Both the position numbers and the translations under genes were made by a program. Positions 15,226 through 21,312 of a stretch of DNA of 23,355 nt are shown here, piece after piece. The notes under the pieces are model-generated. The model was not told the origin of the DNA and ran no database searches. It saw only the letters and a list, made by a program, of their open reading frames with translations. Source of the stretch: a virus; the IMG/VR virus record IMGVR_UViG_3300020178_000262, positions 1 through 23,355 of that record. The stretch is one strand, 5' to 3'. Numbering within the stretch: the first letter of the stretch is position 1; every line of letters begins with the position of its first letter.

Positions 15226-17166
15226 TTATCTAGACTGACTGTACCTTCTTAATTGAATTGAAGGAATAGCATTGTCGATTACATGTGCTAACTGCGAGTC
15301 TCTAACAACATACTGCTGTAAGACATTCATCTGTTGATTTTGACCTATTGTCTGGCCAAAGATTCGAATATTGGTGACATCTAGTTTAGCTGGTTGTAAC
15401 ATCCAGTTCTTAGTAGGTTCCCAGGTACGAGCATTCGTAAACGACTTGGTTTGATTTAGTTTAGAAACTAGAGTTTTACTAGAGTTGCTAGGTGCCTGTC
15501 TGTTGCTATTAGGATCTAGACGATATAAATTACAAGACATCTGCTTGTACTTATTGCTTAGATTATAGACTAGACCATACCAAACATTATTCTCAAGTGC
15601 TAAAGCACTACCGAATATATGTGTCCCGTTGTTTAGATAGACTTTAATGCTAGAGCCGTTGGTTGTTATTTTTAAACCATTTTGATTAGAATAGCCATCG
15701 ATGATAACCTGTTCTGTTGTATCAACCAGCTTTGGTCTAAACCAAATAGTCACTGCAAGATTCTCTTCCTCTGTTAAGCTTGAAACCTTATTGTAAGCTA
15801 CAAGTTCCATTGATTTATCCGGAGTTGAGTCTAGATCATAATTGTTCTTAGAGACTACAGTCCACTGATTTCTTAATTCAGCATCTGAGATTGTAAGTTT
15901 CTTGTGTAGTCTAGCTCTAACGCCGTCGCCGACCTCAGCAAATACAGTTTTGTACTGTGTTGGTTTAGTTACCTTCTCGAATTCTTCTTGTCTCTCTTCA
16001 CCAAAGATTTCTTCTTGGCCAACTGTTAGATCTGCAAGTTCTTGTTCGACTTGTGTGTCCTCATGGATGTTGCTTGTACGTTCTTCATACTTGCGCAACA
16101 TTAACTTCCAGTAAGTTAATTCCAGATTAAATTCATCAGCATATGCAACAGTGTTTACTTCATACATGCGATTAATTCTCGGGAAATAGAGATAGTCTCT
16201 GCTACGTGGACTTGGTCCAATACCAAATGCTTTCTCAAACTGAGTCTTGGTTAGATGAATTTCAAACTCATCAAAGCCCATACCAAAAATGTCGTAGTTG
16301 AACTCTCTTGTCGGGAACTCATTGCCCGGTACCATGATCTTTAACTCGGCCGACTCTTTTACGTTATAGAGTGAATACTCTTTCAAGATTACGTCGCGGC
16401 TGCGATTATCCGGCTCAACTCTAAAGTATTTTACTGGATGGCCCCACATTTCAGTTGAAACGTCTGAAATCTGACGATAGACTGAAGTTGGCTTAGTCAA
16501 GGCATAAGGATCCCACATCTCATCTGTACATTCTGCGATAATGTTTGCACATCCTGTCATTGCATAAGGATCTACACACTCGCCACAGAATTCTGGACAG
16601 CTGATAATTGTACCTGCTGCAGTACTCAATTCATACGTCAATGAGAGTAGTGTTATCTTGTTAACATTGCTCAATCTATCGACTTCCAGTCTAAGTTCAA
16701 TCCAGAGTGGTTGATCTGGGTTAAAGTTAAGTCCTAACAGATCATAAGGCCCGTTGTTAGTCGTCAAAGGCAATAGCTGGCTCATTTCACCAGGCTCTTC
16801 ACCCTGTGACCAACGGTATTGATAAGTAAAAAGATTATTTGCGTCTTCTGGTAAATAGAAAGTTAGACCGCTTGCCGTAAACGTAGGTGCTTCGATAACT
16901 GTAAACGTATTCGCGTCAACTACTTGATCGACTGTATAGTATTCGTTACCCACGATAAACTGATCACCTGAGCTTAGGTTTAAGTTCGTATTTGTGCCGG
17001 TAACTGTGGTGGATGCAGCTACAAAGTTAAGAGTACCTGAAGTGTTTGGTGTACTAACACCAACAACTGATGTCCAGCTTAAAACATTCTGTACGTTTAA
17101 GTATGGATTTTCTAGCTTTGCATATATTACATCACCGATCTGGTCTGCTGTAAAATTATTTACCAT
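15226..17166 (-). CDS. virion structural protein with C-terminal LamG-like domain, 646 aa
   Basis: Not matched to a named T4 gene. Residues about 40-110 contain a small beta domain (GTLNFVAASTTVTG, then GDQFIVGNEYYTVDQVVDANTFTVI) of a kind often inserted in phage tail proteins. A cysteine cluster follows: Cys190, 194, 197, 206 and 213 in CPEFCGECVDPYAMTGC and AECTDEMWDPYALT, which could bind a metal. Residues about 290-365 hold a conserved-looking core (RDYLYFPRINRMYEVNTVAYADEF). Residues about 430-610 resemble a LamG/concanavalin-like sandwich (MELVAYN, LAVTIWFRP, VWYGLVYN, NIRIFGQTI). Such domains bind sugars or stabilise virion surfaces. The GATATATA element upstream and the position before gp16, where T4 has neck and tail-completion genes, suggest a neck, tail or decoration protein. 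Confidence 0.75.
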   Translation of the reverse strand: MVNNFTADQIGDVIYAKLENPYLNVQNVLSWTSVVGVSTPNTSGTLNFVAASTTVTGTNTNLNLSSGDQFIVGNEYYTVDQVVDANTFTVIEAPTFTASGLTFYLPEDANNLFTYQYRWSQGEEPGEMSQLLPLTTNNGPYDLLGLNFNPDQPLWIELRLEVDRLSNVNKITLLSLTYELSTAAGTIISCPEFCGECVDPYAMTGCANIIAECTDEMWDPYALTKPTSVYRQISDVSTEMWGHPVKYFRVEPDNRSRDVILKEYSLYNVKESAELKIMVPGNEFPTREFNYDIFGMGFDEFEIHLTKTQFEKAFGIGPSPRSRDYLYFPRINRMYEVNTVAYADEFNLELTYWKLMLRKYEERTSNIHEDTQVEQELADLTVGQEEIFGEERQEEFEKVTKPTQYKTVFAEVGDGVRARLHKKLTISDAELRNQWTVVSKNNYDLDSTPDKSMELVAYNKVSSLTEEENLAVTIWFRPKLVDTTEQVIIDGYSNQNGLKITTNGSSIKVYLNNGTHIFGSALALENNVWYGLVYNLSNKYKQMSCNLYRLDPNSNRQAPSNSSKTLVSKLNQTKSFTNARTWEPTKNWMLQPAKLDVTNIRIFGQTIGQNQQMNVLQQYVVRDSQLAHVIDNAIPSIQLRRYSQSR

Positions 17167-17188
17167 TGAGGCTTAAGTCTGTATTTTG

Positions 17189-17198
17189 TTTATATATC
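17189..17198 (-). promoter_or_regulatory. putative late promoter (GATATATA) for the LamG-like structural gene
   Basis: GATATATAAA on the minus strand, starting 32 bases before the ATG at 17166. It overlaps the stop codon of the upstream 221-aa gene, so the promoter would begin a new unit directly at the end of the replication operon. Confidence 0.65.
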
Positions 17199-17855
17199 AG
17201 ACTCAATATCAGTGATTAAAAGTATTTCTGGGTTATCAGTCTCATATGCCTCAAAATATTGTATCATAGCATTGAGTATAGTGAAGATTTCATTTGTGTT
17301 GTTTGCAACAAGATAGTTATCAATCTTATTCATTAACTCATTAGTCTTAACTACTTTAAAATATTCACCTGAGTTTAACAGATCCATCTTATTTAAAAGC
17401 TTATTAATAACATAAGTTTGATGGCTGTTAAAATGGTCAAAGACTCTGAAAGTACCTCTTAGTGTTTTAATACTGAACTTGATAGTTTTAATCTGCTCGA
17501 TCTCAACTATGCGTTTATAGCTCATGTTCTTATTGAGATTGACTTTAAGCCATCTAAGACTAGTCATATTCTCAAAAATCTTTTTAATAAAGTAGATTGT
17601 AGTCGCTTCTTTGTGTAATAGACTTTCACCGACTGAGTCTATTCTGTTTAGATCATCATAGAAGTATTCGTTAACTACATTTTTAAGATCATTTGCGGAA
17701 ATTAAGACTGACTCCTTAGCTAACTCTTTAGAATTATAATGGCGCTTGAGTAAGCCCCATAGTTTTAAATCTATTGAGTTATACTTGTAGAGTGTAATAT
17801 CTACAACTTCTGAAAATGTATCTTTATTTTGAGTAAACATCAACCTGCTCTTCAA
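17190..17855 (-). CDS. unknown 221-aa protein at the end of the nuclease operon
   Basis: No family recognised. The protein is polar, Asn/Lys/Ile-rich and mostly helical, with no membrane segment or obvious catalytic motif. Features visible are an N-terminal LYKYNSIDLKLWGLLKRHYNSKE helix pair, a central SLRWLKVNLNKNMSYKR basic stretch and a C-terminal helix FTILNAMIQYFEAYE with an acidic end. Its start overlaps the upstream gene by 32 bases; Met6, which would cut the overlap to 17 bases, is an equally good start. Coupling to the probable clamp-loader gene suggests a role in replication, repair or late transcription, but that is context only. Confidence 0.7.
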   Translation of the reverse strand: MKSRLMFTQNKDTFSEVVDITLYKYNSIDLKLWGLLKRHYNSKELAKESVLISANDLKNVVNEYFYDDLNRIDSVGESLLHKEATTIYFIKKIFENMTSLRWLKVNLNKNMSYKRIVEIEQIKTIKFSIKTLRGTFRVFDHFNSHQTYVINKLLNKMDLLNSGEYFKVVKTNELMNKIDNYLVANNTNEIFTILNAMIQYFEAYETDNPEILLITDIESDI

Positions 17856-18252
17856 TCTTTTTTAAGTCGGCGTATAGACTTTCTTTGGCAAACTGCTCAA
17901 GTTCTTTAAACTCTCTGTTGCCAATTTCGTTCTTCTCCATATAGATTCTAACGGCGCCTTCGCTTGGAGTATATTTATCCTTGGCCGTGGTCTTAGCCTT
18001 TTTAGTTTTAGTGTACCACCAGCCGGGCACAGACTTAAATCGCATAGCGACCATGCTCCAAGATTCTACAACTGCAGCTCCGTTGATCCCGTTGTGATTA
18101 AAGAGATTAGCGTTACTTGGGAACTTAATAGCAAAGAAGCGATTAATCATAAAGTGATGGCGCTTCTTGTTGTGGTTCTTAATTTTATCAAATTGATCTC
18201 GCTTCGTAAACATGATCTTTACGAAGTCAAATAGTTTAGTTTCGTCTAACAT
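17824..18252 (-). CDS. 62: probable clamp loader small subunit, T4 gp62-like, 142 aa
   Basis: In T4, gp62 joins four gp44 subunits to load the sliding clamp gp45. The protein begins LFDFVKIMFTKRDQFDKI, followed by a basic KNHNKKRHHFMINRFFAIKFPSNANLFNH (about 25-53). The 'F-M/I-I-N-R-hydrophobic-S/A-x-x-x-P' core resembles the F-I-I-N-R-G-L-S segment I associate with gp62 proteins of cyanophages and gut T4-like phages. A VPGWWYTKTKK segment follows near 76-86, and the C-terminus is an acidic helix. T4 gp62 has 187 residues, so this form is short. Presence in the nuclease operon and near gp44 supports it. The start is 1 base after the 58-aa ORF stop. Similarity is recalled by pattern, not computed. 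Confidence 0.55.
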   Translation of the reverse strand: MLDETKLFDFVKIMFTKRDQFDKIKNHNKKRHHFMINRFFAIKFPSNANLFNHNGINGAAVVESWSMVAMRFKSVPGWWYTKTKKAKTTAKDKYTPSEGAVRIYMEKNEIGNREFKELEQFAKESLYADLKKIEEQVDVYSK

Positions 18253-18253
18253 A

Positions 18254-18430
18254 TTATTTTATCCAGTCTAAAAATGCTAAATGGTAAGCATCCAGTAAAG
18301 TAAATTCTGAGACGGATGAACGTTCTTTCCATATTTTTTCAGCACTCTCTTTGACTTCTAGCCTTAAACCATGTGCATTAGCCTCAGCTAAAATCTCTTG
18401 TATCGTAATCTCTTCTTGTAAAGTATGCAT
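18254..18430 (-). CDS. small ORF of 58 aa between nuclease and gp62-like genes
   Basis: The ATG at 18430-18428 shares one base with the TAA stop of the nuclease gene (TAATG), and the TAA stop at 18256-18254 is 1 base before the next ATG (18252). The exact fit between its neighbours is the main evidence that it is real; otherwise a 177-base hole would interrupt a tightly packed operon. The product is acidic and helical (ITIQEILAEANAHGLRLEV, then a Lys/Glu helix, then LLDAYHLAFLDWIK). The 'EA...GL..EV......A...W' style is common among small phage proteins of unknown role. No function can be assigned. Confidence 0.75.
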   Translation of the reverse strand: MHTLQEEITIQEILAEANAHGLRLEVKESAEKIWKERSSVSEFTLLDAYHLAFLDWIK

Positions 18431-19704
18431 TAGAATAATTTGTTTAAGTTTTTAGTCTTAGGTGCTGCTTTTGTTTCTCTGTCCGTGCTCTTTTTACCAA
18501 CCAGTTTCATCGGCTTTACAGGCTCTTCTTCTGGAATATCCATACCTGCAAATACATCTGGACCAGCATTATGCTTCTTCTCTAGCCAATCGGTACCTGC
18601 TAGGATCTTATCCATTTCAAGTAGAGTTTCAACGTTGTTTAAAGCACCTTCCCAGTCATTTTCAATGGCTGCAAAGATAGCTTTCTGAATAGCATCTGGA
18701 ATAGTTCTAGTATGTAACAGCATCAATGCAATATTCTTAGTCAGGCCAGCCTTAATCAAGTTTGTATTACTGTGGCCGACAACTCTATAGATAATGTCTG
18801 AGAGTGCGTCTTTATGTTCGGTAGAGAATAGATAGTCGATTGTAAAATCTGCATGTTCTTTTGTAAACTGATCGTAGATCTTATCAGCCATCTTATCAGT
18901 AATTGAGTAGGTTCTCAACTTACCATTCTTCATCTCTTTCTGCCAAGTCACAACTGACTGGATGTTATCCGACTTGTCACCTACAAGCATCTTAGTAAAG
19001 ATAAAACGATCACAGTCAACTTCTTCAATTGTAACTTTATTTTCTTTTACCCAGTCTAAGATTCTAGTCTGATAATCGTCTCTAAGCATATGCTGGCCAC
19101 CCATGTTGAATAACATGTCGTCTCTATCCATTTTCTGTGCTGCAGACTTTTCCATGTCTTCAACAAAGCCAGGATATGCATACAGAGTTCTCTTAGTGTT
19201 ATAGTACCAGATTGTATGTGCGTCGTTTGCAGTTGAATGATTAACTAATTGGATTAAGTCACGGTCACCAGTCCAAACGATACAGCTTTTGCCGCGATCG
19301 TTCAGCATTGTTGACCAACCAAAGAGAACATCATCTGCTTCAGCACCGCTGATCTGATGTACTGTTACACCATGCTCTTGCATGATCTTTTGGAATTCTT
19401 CATAAATTGAGTAAACTGCTGTCCAGTCTACGTCGCTCTTTTGTTTTCTAGTACCTTTGTATTCTGCTTCTGGGTATAGGTCTTTACGCCAAGACTTAGA
19501 GTCAACTGCAATGACAACGTCATCCACAAAACATTTAAGCTTGCGCATCTCAGATGCAAAGTCAATTGACAGTTTACGCATAAACTGTGCTTTTTGTTTA
19601 TCATCACCTAGAAGCATACCGCTCTTAGGTTTAGGCAGAACAAAAAGGCGGCTAAAGACAAAGTAGTTGCCGTCTATTAATAGTGTATGTTTTCCCACCT
19701 TCAT
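18430..19704 (-). CDS. rnh: FEN-family 5' nuclease (T4 RNase H-like), 424 aa
   Basis: It removes RNA primers and 5' flaps during lagging-strand synthesis. The metal-binding acidic residues of the FEN/5'-nuclease family are all present: Asp11 (LLIDGNY), Asp68 (IAVDSK), Glu122/Asp124/Asp125 (GAEADD), Asp147/Asp149 (TGDRDL) and Asp243/Asp246 in GDKSDNI of the H3TH region. Residue Arg/Lys-rich YKGTRKQKS near 83-90 matches the helical arch. At 424 aa it is longer than T4 RNase H (305 aa). The extra part includes a segment after the H3TH and a C-terminal Lys-rich linker ending in NLNKLF, which looks like a clamp-binding peptide. The gene has its own promoter region (19713-19752) and leads a four-gene overlapping operon. 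Confidence 0.9.
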   Translation of the reverse strand: MKVGKHTLLIDGNYFVFSRLFVLPKPKSGMLLGDDKQKAQFMRKLSIDFASEMRKLKCFVDDVVIAVDSKSWRKDLYPEAEYKGTRKQKSDVDWTAVYSIYEEFQKIMQEHGVTVHQISGAEADDVLFGWSTMLNDRGKSCIVWTGDRDLIQLVNHSTANDAHTIWYYNTKRTLYAYPGFVEDMEKSAAQKMDRDDMLFNMGGQHMLRDDYQTRILDWVKENKVTIEEVDCDRFIFTKMLVGDKSDNIQSVVTWQKEMKNGKLRTYSITDKMADKIYDQFTKEHADFTIDYLFSTEHKDALSDIIYRVVGHSNTNLIKAGLTKNIALMLLHTRTIPDAIQKAIFAAIENDWEGALNNVETLLEMDKILAGTDWLEKKHNAGPDVFAGMDIPEEEPVKPMKLVGKKSTDRETKAAPKTKNLNKLF

Positions 19705-19712
19705 ATTGTTAT

Positions 19713-19752
19713 CTTTTACTTACAGTACAAATATAATAAAAATATTTGACAC
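19713..19752 (-). promoter_or_regulatory. putative host-type (early/middle) promoter of the nuclease operon
   Basis: On the minus strand the region holds TGTCAA, a T-rich spacer, TATTATATTTGTACTGTAA and GTAAAAG, ending 9 bases before the ATG at 19704. TATATTTG (19735-19728) fits the Bacteroidota primary-sigma -7 consensus TAnnTTTG exactly. A matching -33 TTG at the usual spacing is not seen. The element is nearly identical to 414-452. Confidence 0.6.
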
Positions 19753-19778
19753 TGAAAAATTATTTTACAAAAATCTTG

Positions 19779-20735
19779 TTATTCTCTTACAATAGTCTGG
19801 ATCTCGTATACACAGCTTAACATGGTTACAACAGGATCGATTACATGGACTCTTTGTGCTTGGTGCTTAGCCACTGTAATAATGATCTGTGGTATATGTT
19901 TTACGCTTTGAGATCTTTCTTGTTTTATATATTCGACAAAGTCATCGCCTAGTGTCTGTAAGATGTCATCTGTCTTTGAAGCGTAATTGCTTACCAAGAG
20001 CTGATAGTTCTTAGCTGGATCTGTCTCGTTAAAGATTAGATCAAAAACATCTTTATAGACTGAGTTGAAGCGTTTAACTTCTGCTTCAGTAATATGGTTT
20101 GTGCCTTGTGTTTTATAGCCTTGTAGCTTATTCAAGGTGCTTCTTAGATCTGGGAAGTTACGACGTACAAACTCAACTAATGCTGGTTTTTCAATTGTCA
20201 TCTCTTCTTGGTTACAGATGTTATAAACACGCTTGATATATTTCTTAGTCAATTCAGCCTCTTCTTCCTTGTCAAAGTCAAAGTTAATTACTTCAAATCT
20301 GCTTAAGATTGGATCTGGTAATTTATTGATGTAGTTACATGTTGCAATAAAGCGGCTGTTACTTGCGAATGTTTCCATTGTTGCGCGCAGCGCTTTAAAG
20401 AACTGATCAGATACACCGTCAACCTCATCCAGGATTACAACTTTAAAGCTGCCTGGTTTGTCCATAATTGAAACCGTTGAACAGAAGTCAGTGATTCTAG
20501 TTCTAATCACGTCAACCGAAGTATCTGTTGATGCGTTAATATAAAGATAAGGCAATTCAAACTGATTAACGATTGCTTTAGCTGCTGATGTTTTACCAGT
20601 TCCAGGACTACCTGCAAACAGCATATTCTGAACTAGGCCATCTTTAAACTTATTCATTACACGATCTGGTAAGATCAACTCGCTTAAATCTTTTGGACGA
20701 TACTTCTCTGTGAAGAGCTGGTTTATTGACTGCAT
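19779..20735 (-). CDS. 44: clamp loader large subunit (AAA+ ATPase), T4 gp44-like, 318 aa
   Basis: It loads the sliding clamp onto primer-template DNA using ATP. AAA+ motifs in order: YRPKDLSEL opening typical of RFC/gp44 (12-20), Walker A AGSPGTGKTS (41-50), Walker B VVILDEVD (99-106), sensor 1 RFIATCNY (128-135) and the arginine-finger motif LSRFE (144-148; SRC in most RFC proteins, with Phe in place of Cys here). The C-terminal 130 residues are the helical collar domain. Length matches T4 gp44 (319 aa). It is separated from the nuclease gene by a 74-base gap containing that operon's promoter. Upstream lies a 62-base divergent region shared with the only rightward gene. Confidence 0.93.
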   Translation of the reverse strand: MQSINQLFTEKYRPKDLSELILPDRVMNKFKDGLVQNMLFAGSPGTGKTSAAKAIVNQFELPYLYINASTDTSVDVIRTRITDFCSTVSIMDKPGSFKVVILDEVDGVSDQFFKALRATMETFASNSRFIATCNYINKLPDPILSRFEVINFDFDKEEEAELTKKYIKRVYNICNQEEMTIEKPALVEFVRRNFPDLRSTLNKLQGYKTQGTNHITEAEVKRFNSVYKDVFDLIFNETDPAKNYQLLVSNYASKTDDILQTLGDDFVEYIKQERSQSVKHIPQIIITVAKHQAQRVHVIDPVVTMLSCVYEIQTIVRE

Positions 20736-20741
20736 ATAAAT

Positions 20742-20749
20742 TACTTTTG
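20742..20749 (+). promoter_or_regulatory. possible -7 element for the rightward gene
   Basis: TACTTTTG fits TAnnTTTG, 49 bases before the ATG at 20798, in the 62-base divergent region between gp44 and the rightward gene. A TTG at 20726-20728 is only 13 bases upstream, shorter than usual for Bacteroidota promoters. This match could easily arise by chance in AT-rich DNA. Confidence 0.25.
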
Positions 20750-20797
20750 TATCTTATATGAAAGCTGGCCTCTTAGTTTCACTGATAGATAGTATAT

Positions 20798-21310
20798 ATG
20801 GCTAGATCTTACGCTGACATTAGAATTGAGAGAACCGGTGGTAGTTATCCAATCAACCGATACGGTATTAAACTGAAGCCTCTTCAGAAAAAACACCGCA
20901 GATTCTTAGTTGAGAATAGGCATATTAAAAAGTGGGCGGATGATGACCAGTTCATCCATTGCGTCCTTAGAATGCAAAAAGTCAGCACAAAGGATAGTAC
21001 CGCTTACAAAACATACTTTGATTGGCATTCTAACGCGCCTGTTGACATTAATGGCTTAAAAGAGAGTGCTAATACAATCGACTGGCAATGTGCGCTCAGC
21101 GGCAAACCAATCAAGTCTAAGTTTATGAATTTTGATCTTGAGAACTTTGTCCACCCAGAATACCTAGATGTTTTAAAGGCTCCAATGGTTGACAGCCGAA
21201 TCCTGAAAAGTTCAATTGAGTTTCGCCGTAAATGCAAAGAACTCCTGCTCAATGAGAGACAGGAGTTCCTTATGCTTGCCAAGAAAAACGCTAAGCGTAA
21301 TCTTGAATAA
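20798..21310 (+). CDS. unknown 170-aa protein, the only rightward gene
   Basis: No family recognised. It is basic and soluble, starting MARSYADIRIERTGGSYPINRYGIKLKPLQKKHRRFL in short elements (Arg/Lys-rich, about 1-45), with a central Trp-containing part (FDWHSNAP, TIDWQCALSGKPI) and a C-terminal Lys/Arg-rich helix (RRKCKELLLNERQEFLMLAKKNAKR). The composition suggests nucleic-acid binding but that is not specific. It is accepted as real because it fills the gap between two leftward genes with a long, well-formed frame, while the best minus-strand frame there (21282-21004) is only 92 aa. Its stop is 2 bases from the stop of the convergent 609-aa gene. Confidence 0.75.
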   Translation: MARSYADIRIERTGGSYPINRYGIKLKPLQKKHRRFLVENRHIKKWADDDQFIHCVLRMQKVSTKDSTAYKTYFDWHSNAPVDINGLKESANTIDWQCALSGKPIKSKFMNFDLENFVHPEYLDVLKAPMVDSRILKSSIEFRRKCKELLLNERQEFLMLAKKNAKRNLE

Positions 21311-21312
21311 TA

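Noticed and set aside
21004-21282. 92-aa minus-strand frame opposite the rightward gene
   Set aside because: It would leave the 170-aa plus-strand frame as a shadow, but that frame is longer and has better composition and boundaries. The minus-strand translation is Ser/Leu/Arg-rich and looks like a shadow.
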